The notes under the pieces were generated by a model, which worked only from the letters and a program-made list of their open reading frames with translations, was not told where the DNA came from and searched no databases. A DNA stretch of 64,000 nt from Candidatus Protochlamydia naegleriophila (GTDB lineage Bacteria; Chlamydiota; Chlamydiia; Chlamydiales; Parachlamydiaceae), in NCBI RefSeq assembly GCF_001499655.1, contig NZ_LN879502.1, forward strand, positions 682,001 to 746,000, in the 5' to 3' direction. Position 1 is the first letter of the stretch. Every line of letters begins with the position of its first letter. The translations under genes were made by a program, and so were the position numbers. This document shows, in pieces, positions 51,685 to 59,873 of the stretch.

Positions 51685-53007
51685 ATGAGTAGCTCATCAT
51701 CATTGGGAAGTTCTCTCAGTCCTGTGATCATTCACGATACATCTCCTAAAACGTCAAGAAGTGATACTAAGGCGTCAAAATCGCCAAGATCATGCGATTC
51801 GACTCCGCGAGGAACTATGTTGTCTCCGAGATCAATTTTTGGGGCAATTGTGAGAAGTCCTGTGCAGAGTAAGACTCCTGAAAAGGACTTAAATTTAACA
51901 GATCGAGCGACTTTTAATCCGTTGTCTGAAGAAGACGAAAAGAAGTTTCAGAAGCTGATAGTCTACATTTTGCACAAATGCATCGACAAGAAGCATTGGT
52001 CTGCGAGGCCTCAATCGAAGGTGGTGACAACTTTTTCTCCGTCGATCCGTTCGGAGTCTTTCTTTAAACAGACGACTGTGAGCACGGCATCGGTTGAGGT
52101 TCTTCCAAGTCCTCGTTCTGCAAGAGAGAGCCGAACACCGCGCAAGAGCTCAATCTCCAAGTCTAAGCTAATGGACGAGTCGAAATTGGCAGCAGCGCTC
52201 AAAAAGTGTTGGGCAAAACTGCATGACTATTTTCCTTACCCTAAAAGCCAAAGCTCTGCGGTTATTTCTAATGGAGAATTGAGAACTAGGCTTCAGGGAG
52301 CACTTGGCGGCTATTTGAAAAGCGAGACGGTAGAGCTTGTCAAAAAGACGGAGGAACTGTTCCAGAAGCTAGCTAAAGCGAACGATACAGACCAGCAGGT
52401 TGTGACTGCAAAAGAGCAGATGCTGCAAGCTATTAGCGAGTCGGTGCGCAATTCAATTGTTCATTATCATGCGCTATGTTGGATTGAACAGCATATGAAT
52501 GTTATGGAGATTAAGTACTTCATGGGGCTCAAGCAAGTGGAATCAGACCCCTTGTCGAGCGCTGCAAAGCTTCTTTTAGCGACTAAATTTAAAGAGTTTG
52601 CTAATGCGTACAAAGATTTTGGAATGGAATTTTTGCTATTTGTGCAGCAATTTGAGCGCATTGAAGATCCTCTGAAGGCCTTAATTTTACTCGAGTATAT
52701 TGAGAAGACTTATCTTCCAACAGAAACCCTCAGCAATTTTCTTGAAGGCAATCCGAAAGAAATCAACGTTGATTTAGCTGAAAATGTGATCACTTTGAAA
52801 AGGATTAAAGAAAAAATTCAAGAGTTTAAGACAGCGCGTGAAAAGGGAGAAACGTTTGTCATCCCAGCCAATCTGTTTACCGAGGATTTTAAAATTGAGA
52901 TAATAGGCGGCCTGGAGAAGAACTTTATTAAAACTCAAAACCGCAATTTTTTCTATTCTGAAGCGTGGCAAAATTTTGAACATGCCATGTACAAGATGAA
53001 ACCTTAA
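51685..53007 (+). CDS. Hypothetical protein with [ST]P-rich N-terminus, candidate effector
   Basis: A 440-aa protein of no recognised family. Residues 1-160 are Ser/Thr/Pro/Arg-rich and contain ten Ser-Pro or Thr-Pro pairs (at 12, 20, 33, 40, 47, 58, 64, 118, 142, 151), six of them followed by Lys or Arg. This is like substrates of proline-directed kinases (CDK/MAPK). From about 165 onward the protein is helical and acidic-basic balanced, with a compact helical bundle likely (LFQKLAKANDTDQQVV, FANAYKDFGMEFLLFVQQFERI). No signal peptide or membrane helix. GGGG lies 11 bases before the start. Disordered Ser-rich N-termini are common in type III effectors; this is inference. Confidence 0.72.
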   Translation: MSSSSSLGSSLSPVIIHDTSPKTSRSDTKASKSPRSCDSTPRGTMLSPRSIFGAIVRSPVQSKTPEKDLNLTDRATFNPLSEEDEKKFQKLIVYILHKCIDKKHWSARPQSKVVTTFSPSIRSESFFKQTTVSTASVEVLPSPRSARESRTPRKSSISKSKLMDESKLAAALKKCWAKLHDYFPYPKSQSSAVISNGELRTRLQGALGGYLKSETVELVKKTEELFQKLAKANDTDQQVVTAKEQMLQAISESVRNSIVHYHALCWIEQHMNVMEIKYFMGLKQVESDPLSSAAKLLLATKFKEFANAYKDFGMEFLLFVQQFERIEDPLKALILLEYIEKTYLPTETLSNFLEGNPKEINVDLAENVITLKRIKEKIQEFKTAREKGETFVIPANLFTEDFKIEIIGGLEKNFIKTQNRNFFYSEAWQNFEHAMYKMKP

Positions 53008-53084
53008 ACTTAAGGGGGTGTTTATAAAATCCGATCGCAGTCGGATCGTATTTTGTAAACACTCTCTAAGCGGCTATCCTTTTA

Positions 53085-53118
53085 CAAAGAGCTCTTAAAT
53101 GAATTTAAGAGCTCTTTG
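53085..53118. terminator. Palindromic hairpin between convergent genes
   Basis: caaagagctcttaaat and atttaagagctctttg form a perfect 16-bp inverted repeat with only 2 bases between. A second imperfect hairpin lies at about 53024-53068 (atccga against tcggat within longer arms). Together they probably stop both the SP-rich and SopB-like transcripts. Confidence 0.6.
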
Positions 53119-53129
53119 AAAGAAGTCTA

Positions 53130-55088
53130 TTAGCTGGAGGTTGTTTTAGCAAGACCTAACATCTCTAAAAATTTATCGTCTGGCAATTGAGCCAGTTGCG
53201 CTTCTTTTCCGACTTTATAGCCTGTTGCGCTTGTGTTAATTTCAGTGATGTCAATACCGCCCATTTCAAGAAGGATGGGAACCAGGATAGAACGAAACTG
53301 CTCCCGGATCTCTTCATTGTTTTTAAGGTCCTCGTGTGTTGGAATCTTGCCATTGATTGAGCGCATAACAGCAAATGCTTTGGCAACTCCATCCATCATA
53401 CCAGTGCGGTCTTTACCGCTCATGCAATTGAAGGCGCACTTGGTGTTTCCATTTAACTGATCGAGCTGATTGCTCAGGTTGATGATTTTGGCACCCACTT
53501 CATATTGGTTATCGCCGTCTAAATAGGCTTTGCGGTCAGCCATTAGGCTCTTGATGTCTCCCAAGAGTTCTTTTAAATTGTCTTTCTGCATGCCTTGGGG
53601 AAGCTTGTCGATGGCTGCCTGAGCTTGGGCTTCCAGGCCCTGCAAGGCCTTGACATTTTGTTCGTACTGATTGATGGTTCCGAGGCCGTAGCCGACGGCA
53701 CCTACGTTGACGCCGAAATTGAACGTATTCACGCTTAAATTAATGGGGATGTGAAGGCCGTCGACGACAAGCGTCTTATTGGTTCCTGCATAGCTATGCA
53801 GAGCATCGGTTTGGTCAAACAGCATGTTCTTTTCGTTAGCCCCTTTCGATCCGATGGCGCGGAAATCATCGGGTGTGACTAAGCTGACTGAGTTGAAATT
53901 GAGCGTTATGGGAGAAGTAGAACGAGAGGCATCCTCTAGCGATAATCCCTGATCGCCTAACTGCTGCATGAGGGCCGCTTTTAGAAGCTCGCCTGCCGCC
54001 TTTTTTGAATTGGCCTGGCGAACGTCCTTGTCGGTCTCGAATTTATCAGATGTGATTCCGTGACGCAAAGCTTGATAGATGCGCGTTCCGCTTTCATCGC
54101 TTAAATTGGATTCCCATCCGTTGATCAAATGGGATTCCTGGCGGTTAGCACTCGAAATACCACCCTTTTCGCCAAAGATATTTTCAAATACGCGGCTGGC
54201 TGCCCCGTCTTCTCCTTTTACATTGACGAGAGAGTCAAATTCTTTATTGAGAGGGACGAGTTTACTCTTAAACTGGACTTGCTCGCCCTTTGCATTTTGA
54301 GTCGTTAAGTCGCGTGCAATCGTCACGCGTTCGGTCTTTTGGCTTTGGTTTTGAGCGATAAATGACTTGAATTGCTTCTGAATGGCCTTGTCTGAAAATG
54401 TGACTTGAACGCGATAGACGCCGTTAAGCCCGATGATGCCGGCTCTTCTTTTTAAATTGCCAACACCTTCCCTGAAGTTATTAAACTCGGTCCGCTGGTC
54501 TCTTTGGACTTCAGATTCGTTGTTGACGGGTTCAGCAAAAGCTTTCTTACTAGCCGTTTCCATGCTCAATTTGGCTTGTTTAAAGCCGTCGACTGCAGCC
54601 TTGTTAGTGGAAGAAACAAGTGCCAGCAATCCGATGAATTTGGCTTTAAACCCACCTTGGGCTAAAGTTGCAATCTTTCTTTTGAGCTCGGCGCGGCCAG
54701 CAGATCCAATCTCGGACGCCACGTCTATTTGAGCCTTTTGCAAAACTTTGGCAATGTCTTTTTCGGCTGTTTTAAGGGCTTTCGCTAATTCCTTTACCTC
54801 TTTTTTCGAGAGATTTGGACTCTCTTGGATGGAGTGTTTAATCTGAGCTTCTATTTTAAAGAGGTCACTGGCGGCTTGAAGGTAAATATTGTTGACTTGA
54901 ACAGCAACCTCTCCTGTGTGACCAGAGTTTTGCTCTTCTAAGTGAGCCAACAAAGCATAAGAATGTCCCATGAAGTTGTTAACTCGCTCATGCGCTGTGG
55001 CTGAGCTACGAGTCTGTGACTGTGGCGTTTGCACCGGAGCCATTTGTTCTGTAGCCATTGGACGATGTATAGTAATATCTGAATTCAT
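53130..55088 (-). CDS. SopB/IpgD-like inositol polyphosphate phosphatase, candidate effector
   Basis: The C-terminal half has both SopB/IpgD-family signatures about 100 residues apart, as in Salmonella SopB: FNFGVN (456-461, followed by GYGLG) and the CX5R active site CMSGKDRTG (Cys555, Arg561; SopB has CKSGKDRTG). Family members are type III effectors that dephosphorylate phosphoinositides or inositol phosphates and change host membrane traffic and survival signalling. The N-terminal 200 residues are helical (coiled-coil-like, LSKKEVKELAKALKTAEKDIAKVL) and begin with a polar Ser/Thr/Gln-rich stretch fitting a secretion signal. At 652 aa it is longer than SopB (about 560). No signal peptide. 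Confidence 0.85.
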   Translation of the reverse strand: MNSDITIHRPMATEQMAPVQTPQSQTRSSATAHERVNNFMGHSYALLAHLEEQNSGHTGEVAVQVNNIYLQAASDLFKIEAQIKHSIQESPNLSKKEVKELAKALKTAEKDIAKVLQKAQIDVASEIGSAGRAELKRKIATLAQGGFKAKFIGLLALVSSTNKAAVDGFKQAKLSMETASKKAFAEPVNNESEVQRDQRTEFNNFREGVGNLKRRAGIIGLNGVYRVQVTFSDKAIQKQFKSFIAQNQSQKTERVTIARDLTTQNAKGEQVQFKSKLVPLNKEFDSLVNVKGEDGAASRVFENIFGEKGGISSANRQESHLINGWESNLSDESGTRIYQALRHGITSDKFETDKDVRQANSKKAAGELLKAALMQQLGDQGLSLEDASRSTSPITLNFNSVSLVTPDDFRAIGSKGANEKNMLFDQTDALHSYAGTNKTLVVDGLHIPINLSVNTFNFGVNVGAVGYGLGTINQYEQNVKALQGLEAQAQAAIDKLPQGMQKDNLKELLGDIKSLMADRKAYLDGDNQYEVGAKIINLSNQLDQLNGNTKCAFNCMSGKDRTGMMDGVAKAFAVMRSINGKIPTHEDLKNNEEIREQFRSILVPILLEMGGIDITEINTSATGYKVGKEAQLAQLPDDKFLEMLGLAKTTSS

Positions 55089-55312
55089 AATTTTAATCCT
55101 TTTTAAAAAGATTAATTAATAAATCAATATCAATAATTATATTATAGCACTAATCAGATTGATTTTAAAGTTATAATATTTGATTTCTTTGTTGTTTATT
55201 TTAAATTGCTGGAAAGTCTGTTGTTGTTAATTTTTCAACTTTGTCGATTCTGACTAGGCTTAATGCAAAAACCTTGCCGATGTGCATGAAAATGAGAAAG
55301 GAGGATTGGAAA

Positions 55313-55408
55313 ATGGCCTTTGTTTCGAAGGCTTTTTTCTATTTCAACACTCTGCAAGCCGTTGATGTTTTTGAGGGTAATGGGATTGTGAATGGCGAAT
55401 CAAATTGA
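55313..55408 (+). CDS. Possible 31-aa peptide
   Basis: Very weak candidate. A near-perfect AAAGGAGG site stands 8 bases before the ATG at 55313, and the frame codes for 31 residues (starting MAFVSKAFFYFNTLQAVDVF). In-frame ATGs occur upstream. The surrounding 520 bases between the SopB-like and desaturase genes hold no other supported gene. The stretch 55425-55540 is more GC-rich than its surroundings and contains a small hairpin (ttgcc-aaca-ggcaa), so it could be an RNA or a repeat. Confidence 0.25.
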   Translation: MAFVSKAFFYFNTLQAVDVFEGNGIVNGESN

Positions 55409-55549
55409 TCACAAAGCATAAAAAAAATGCGAGCCGTTCGGCGGTAGCTTTGCGGTTGCAAAGTTGTTTGCCAACAGGCAACTCGACAGGAAGTGCAATC
55501 AATCCGATGCCGTTTTAAGAATGGAGGGTGAGTGCAAGAAGGGATTAGA

Positions 55550-55592
55550 AAAAGGGCCCAGTTGATCATGTCATGAACAAATGGGCTCTTTT
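55550..55592. terminator. Terminator of the desaturase gene
   Basis: aaaagggccca and tgggctctttt form an 11-bp stem (one G-T pair) with a 21-base loop. It begins right after the desaturase stop and carries a T-tract on either strand. Confidence 0.65.
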
Positions 55593-55610
55593 AGTGATTC
55601 GCAGCAAGAA

Positions 55611-56741
55611 TCAAATATTAAGGGGCTTTAGCTTCAAGATATTGCGTGAAAGCTTAATCCACAGACGCCAGTCGGCTTTGAGGCTTTTCTTGAGCTTGGC
55701 CAATTCAAGCTTGACTTCTTTTAGTCTTTCGCGCTCTTGGCCTTCGCGGCGAGCGGCGCGATAATCATCGCGCAGTTTATTGAACTCGGCAATTTTGGCT
55801 ACTAGGCGATCCGATAGCTCCAAAACAGTTTTTTCGAGTTCATCTTTTTTGACGTACCACAAATCACACACGCGATCAAGCAGTAGCTGCTGTCTTTCGA
55901 GCACCATGCGTTTTTTAATGGTATAGGCATCCATTCGCTTTAATCCAGTGGTCAAGCCAACCTTATTCAGGGACCAAATCAACCATTTAGTTGGATCAAA
56001 ATGGTACCAGCGGATTCCATTGCGATAATCATTGGCGAAGGTGTGGTGGTAGTTATGATATCCTTCTCCAAAGGTTAAAAGGGCAATCACATAGTTATTA
56101 ACGGCCGACTGCTCTTGGCAAAAAGGGCGGTCGCCCCAGGTATGAGCCAATGAGTTGATGAACCATGTAAAGTGATGAAGGGCAAAGAGGCGAGTCCAGC
56201 AAGCAAGGAAAAAAGCACCCACATAGTCGTCTAGTAGCCATCCTACAAAGAAAAAGGCAATGACGTTAGTTGTAATCATCAATAGGAAGTCGTACTTGTG
56301 TTGAAACTGAACCAGGGGATTGCGCAAGAGATCTGGAACGACTTTCGGATCTATCTTCTTTTGTTTTTCCAGAATCCACAGAAAATGGGCATACCAAAAT
56401 CCCTTTTTAATCGAATAAGGATCTTCATCTGTATCTACGTGAGCGTGGTGGAGACGGTGATCGAAAGACCAGCGTAAAGCGCTGCCTTGCCCTGCCATCG
56501 ATCCGAAAAATAAAAGAGCCGCTTCGACGACCGGTTTTGCCTTATAACTGCGATGAGAATAGAAGCGGTGGTAGCCAGCCGTGATGCTCAATCCGGTTAA
56601 GTAAAGAAGAACGACCGAAACGGCAACCATGCCCCAACTCGGCGGAGCATAATAAAAGTAGAACGGAAGGCTGATCAGAAGCAGCGTTTGATAGATGATC
56701 AAAAACAGGCCTGGTCCCCAGTTAAATTCTTTAATTTTCAC
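55611..56741 (-). CDS. Delta-9 acyl-CoA-type fatty acid desaturase
   Basis: Membrane di-iron desaturase that introduces a double bond into saturated acyl chains. The three histidine boxes are HRFYSH (58-63), HRLHH (95-99) and HNYHH (about 235), in the stearoyl-CoA desaturase pattern including GEGYHNYHHTF. Hydrophobic helix pairs cover residues 11-55 and about 145-190. The C-terminal 110 residues (DELEKTVLELSDRLVAKIAEFNKL and on) form a long charged coiled coil not normally part of bacterial desaturases. At 376 aa it is slightly long. It would adjust membrane fluidity, possibly with host-derived fatty acids. Confidence 0.92.
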   Translation of the reverse strand: MKIKEFNWGPGLFLIIYQTLLLISLPFYFYYAPPSWGMVAVSVVLLYLTGLSITAGYHRFYSHRSYKAKPVVEAALLFFGSMAGQGSALRWSFDHRLHHAHVDTDEDPYSIKKGFWYAHFLWILEKQKKIDPKVVPDLLRNPLVQFQHKYDFLLMITTNVIAFFFVGWLLDDYVGAFFLACWTRLFALHHFTWFINSLAHTWGDRPFCQEQSAVNNYVIALLTFGEGYHNYHHTFANDYRNGIRWYHFDPTKWLIWSLNKVGLTTGLKRMDAYTIKKRMVLERQQLLLDRVCDLWYVKKDELEKTVLELSDRLVAKIAEFNKLRDDYRAARREGQERERLKEVKLELAKLKKSLKADWRLWIKLSRNILKLKPLNI

Positions 56742-57248
56742 ACATCCTCCTTATCGCATGGCTCAAGCGTCATCGCTTTGGTATGCTTTTAGTCTGCCAC
56801 TTGGTGGTCTTTCCTTCACATTGGAAATAGTATTGACTGTCATTAGAGCGGCTACAAGTTGATAATTTTATAGTCGCTTTTTATATTTATCAATCTAAAA
56901 GCAGGGTAATAAAAGTTATAAGACTCACAATTATAGCTTAAAATCGACTTAGCGTCTATGTCGGATTAAAAGATTTAATTTTTATTCCAATCAACGAATC
57001 ATTCAACAATTTTACAGTTGCCTGTTTTAAGCGATTTAATATGAATCTTCTAATGCTTTGGAGGCAGGTGCATGCAAAATAGGAAAATCTTTTTTAGTAA
57101 CAGAAGGGAAGCCTGGTGATTGCCGGATTGAAAAGTAAAAATGTTCTTATTTGGATAAATTTCAAGCAATTAGGCACATACTGGCTGTTCAAAAATGAGG
57201 GAAAAATTTAAGCTTGCGGGCACATTCATTTTAAAAGGAAGCTGATCG
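56742..57248. other. AT-rich region upstream of murF
   Basis: About 500 bases between the divergent desaturase and murF genes. It presumably holds both promoters. No hairpin, tRNA or ORF with a ribosome-binding site longer than about 20 codons was seen. Confidence 0.45.
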
Positions 57249-58592
57249 ATGAGATCGATGACTTGGAAACAGATAGCTCAGTTTTTAAATTGTCCTGAGC
57301 CACATCAACGAGAAATCGTGCAAGGATTTTGCGTTGACACGCGTCTCTTAAAGCCAGGAGAGGTTTTTGTGGCTTTAGTAGGGACTCGGGTGGATGGGCA
57401 TGCTTATTTAGAGGAAGCTCAAAAAAAAGGGGCTTTAGCTGCTATTGTGGGAAACTCTTATCGCGGGCCAAATTATGGGTTGCACTTATTTCATGTCGCA
57501 GACCCACTTGATGCTTTGCAGGAGCTGGCAAGAGCTGTCTTAGCAAACGGTCGCAGCCAAATTGTGGCGGTGACTGGATCTGTTGGTAAAACGACGACAA
57601 AAGAGTTTATTAAGTCTTTGCTCTCCTCGCGCTATGCAGTGGCAGCTTCTCCTGGCAATAGCAATTCTCAAGTGGGCGTTCCATTATCCGTTTTGAATCA
57701 TACAACGGGCAATGAAGAAATTTTGGTACTAGAAATGGGGATGACAGAGCCCGGTCAGCTTGCGCGACTCGTTCAAATAGCTCCACCAGACGTTGCGGTC
57801 TTGACAACAGCGGCTTTAGTACATGCCTGCAATTTTGCTAGCCTGGAGGCGATAGCTTTGACTAAGGCTGAAATTTTTTCACATTCCCAAACAAAACTTG
57901 GCATCCTGCACTACGATCTTTCTAATTTAACAACCCTATCTGAAGTGGGTTCATGCCCTAAAATTTCTTTTTCGACGACCTCTTCAGATGCCGACTACAG
58001 TCTAGATAGAGTCATGGATAATACCCTAAGGGTGAAAGGTGGAAAAGAAACTTTCCGGCTTGGACACATACATGTGCCTGGCGCACATAACGTTCATAAT
58101 GCCTTAGCGGCAGTTGTTGTGGCTCGTTATTTTGGCTTGAGCTGGGAAGAGATCAAAACAGGGCTTGCCATGCTGAGACTTCCTGAAAAGCGATTGCAGG
58201 TGGTGCAAAGAGAAGGTGTGGTTTTTCTGAACGATTCTTACAACGCTTCCGAAGTATCGACCAAAGCAGCCCTTGAAACTCTACCAGAGCCGGTAGGAGA
58301 AGGATGTAAGGTGGCAGTGCTTGGGAGCATGATGGAGCTTGGACAATTTTCAAATGATTGCCATAAAAGAGTTGGCGAATTTGCTTTAGACCGAGTGGCG
58401 AAAGTGATGTGCTTGGGCGAGGAATGCCGTCCTATTTACGACGTTTGGAAGAAGGCCGGAAGATCTGTCGAGTTGTTTCTTGATCGTGCAGCACTGGTTG
58501 CTCATTTGAGACAGGTTTTAAAGCCGTCTGATGTGGTTTTATTGAAGGGATCGCGATCTAAAGAGTTGTGGAAGGTATTAGAAGAGCTATAG
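57249..58592 (+). CDS. murF: UDP-MurNAc-tripeptide--D-alanyl-D-alanine ligase MurF
   Basis: Adds D-Ala-D-Ala (or a related dipeptide) to the peptidoglycan stem. Mur ligase order is clear: N-terminal uridine-binding domain, central ATPase with VTGSVGKTTTKEF (about residue 113-125), GNSNSQVGVPL and ILVLEMGM, and the C-terminal domain from HNVHNALAAVVVARYFGL with FLNDSYNAS. 447 aa is normal. First gene of the dcw-type cluster. Chlamydiae make a limited, division-associated peptidoglycan, so this cluster is expected. Confidence 0.95.
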   Translation: MRSMTWKQIAQFLNCPEPHQREIVQGFCVDTRLLKPGEVFVALVGTRVDGHAYLEEAQKKGALAAIVGNSYRGPNYGLHLFHVADPLDALQELARAVLANGRSQIVAVTGSVGKTTTKEFIKSLLSSRYAVAASPGNSNSQVGVPLSVLNHTTGNEEILVLEMGMTEPGQLARLVQIAPPDVAVLTTAALVHACNFASLEAIALTKAEIFSHSQTKLGILHYDLSNLTTLSEVGSCPKISFSTTSSDADYSLDRVMDNTLRVKGGKETFRLGHIHVPGAHNVHNALAAVVVARYFGLSWEEIKTGLAMLRLPEKRLQVVQREGVVFLNDSYNASEVSTKAALETLPEPVGEGCKVAVLGSMMELGQFSNDCHKRVGEFALDRVAKVMCLGEECRPIYDVWKKAGRSVELFLDRAALVAHLRQVLKPSDVVLLKGSRSKELWKVLEEL

Positions 58593-58622
58593 CCGTTTTT
58601 TTACGCAATATTAAGAGCATCT

Positions 58623-59861
58623 ATGATTTTATTTATTATCGACTATTTAAAAGAGGCCTGGGCTTTAAAAGTACCGGCTGTTTTTACCTATTATTCAACG
58701 CGCATGATTTTGGCGGCTATTACCTCGCTTCTGCTGAGCATTTTTTTAGGCCCTTATTTTATTCGCAAACTCTATGAAATGAAGATTGGGCAGTCTATTC
58801 GCAAAGATGAATGCCCTCTCCTTGGCCAATTGCATGAGAAGAAGCAAAATACGCCGACGATGGGGGGAATTTTAATTCTTTTTTCCATGGTTGTCTCACT
58901 ACTATTGTGGATGGACCTCACCCATGTTTTTACCCTGATACTGTTGATCACGACTTTTTTCTTAGGCCTGATTGGAGGAAGAGACGACTATCTCAAATTG
59001 AAGTATAAAAATACGAAAGGGATGTCGGCAAAAGGGAAGCTGTTTTTTCAGTTTATTTTATCGGCTGCAATTGCCTCTTACTTTTTAATCAATCCGATCA
59101 ACGAAGCAATCGAGATGGGAACATGGTTTCGTCCTCCCGTGATCAAAGAGCATGTCAAGAATGAGCAGAGCAAAAGCGAGCCCGGTGCAGATCATATGCC
59201 CCAAACAAAGGGGATAAGTTTAAAAGACTATGCTTCTCGCCTATACATTCCTTTCTTCAAAGAGCCGGTCGTCATTTTTGGAGGGCTTTCATTGCTTCTC
59301 ATGGCTTTCTTTATGTTCTTTGTGATTACCGGATCTTCGAATGCGGCTAATTTAACGGACGGCTTAGATGGCTTGCTTGCTGGGTGCTTAATCATGGCAG
59401 CGGGCTCGCTTGGGTTGATTGCTTTTGTCTCCAATAATTTAGACATAGCGGGCTATCTTAACATCCTCTACATCGAAGGGAGTGGAGAAATTGCCATTTA
59501 CTTATGCGCTCTCATTGGTGCAAGTTTGGGATTTTTGTGGTACAATAGTCATCCAGCCCAGGTCTTTATGGGGGATACGGGTTCTTTGACACTCGGCGGC
59601 ATTTTGGGGGTGTCTGCGGTTCTCCTTCGAAGAGAATTTTTGCTTGGCATTGTCGGTGGTGTTTTTGTTGCCGAAGCCTTGTCGGTCATTCTTCAGGTAG
59701 CCAGCTACCGCTTGCGCAATAAGAAACGGATCTTTCTTTGTGCCCCTTTGCATCATCATTTTGAATACAAAGGATGGCCTGAAACCAAGGTTGTAATACG
59801 TTTTTGGATTATCAGCCTGCTTTTTGCAATCATTGGCATTGCCTCATTAAAATTCCAGTAA
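58623..59861 (+). CDS. mraY: Phospho-N-acetylmuramoyl-pentapeptide transferase MraY
   Basis: Transfers phospho-MurNAc-pentapeptide to undecaprenyl phosphate to make lipid I. Conserved segments: HEKKQNTPTMGG near residue 71, DDYLKLKYKNTKGMSAKGK (Asp121-Asp122), NLTDGLDGLLAG, MGDTGSLTLGG and the HHHFEYKGWPE loop. At 412 aa it is about 50 residues longer than E. coli MraY. The extra part is a polar insertion at about residues 170-205 (KEHVKNEQSKSEPGAD) in an extracytoplasmic loop. It starts 30 bases after murF. Confidence 0.95.
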   Translation: MILFIIDYLKEAWALKVPAVFTYYSTRMILAAITSLLLSIFLGPYFIRKLYEMKIGQSIRKDECPLLGQLHEKKQNTPTMGGILILFSMVVSLLLWMDLTHVFTLILLITTFFLGLIGGRDDYLKLKYKNTKGMSAKGKLFFQFILSAAIASYFLINPINEAIEMGTWFRPPVIKEHVKNEQSKSEPGADHMPQTKGISLKDYASRLYIPFFKEPVVIFGGLSLLLMAFFMFFVITGSSNAANLTDGLDGLLAGCLIMAAGSLGLIAFVSNNLDIAGYLNILYIEGSGEIAIYLCALIGASLGFLWYNSHPAQVFMGDTGSLTLGGILGVSAVLLRREFLLGIVGGVFVAEALSVILQVASYRLRNKKRIFLCAPLHHHFEYKGWPETKVVIRFWIISLLFAIIGIASLKFQ

Positions 59862-59873
59862 CGGAGTCGCTTC

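Noticed and set aside
55339..55569. 76-codon minus-strand frame before the desaturase terminator
   Set aside because: No ribosome-binding site, Cys/Arg/Thr-rich non-protein-like product, and it runs into the terminator hairpin.
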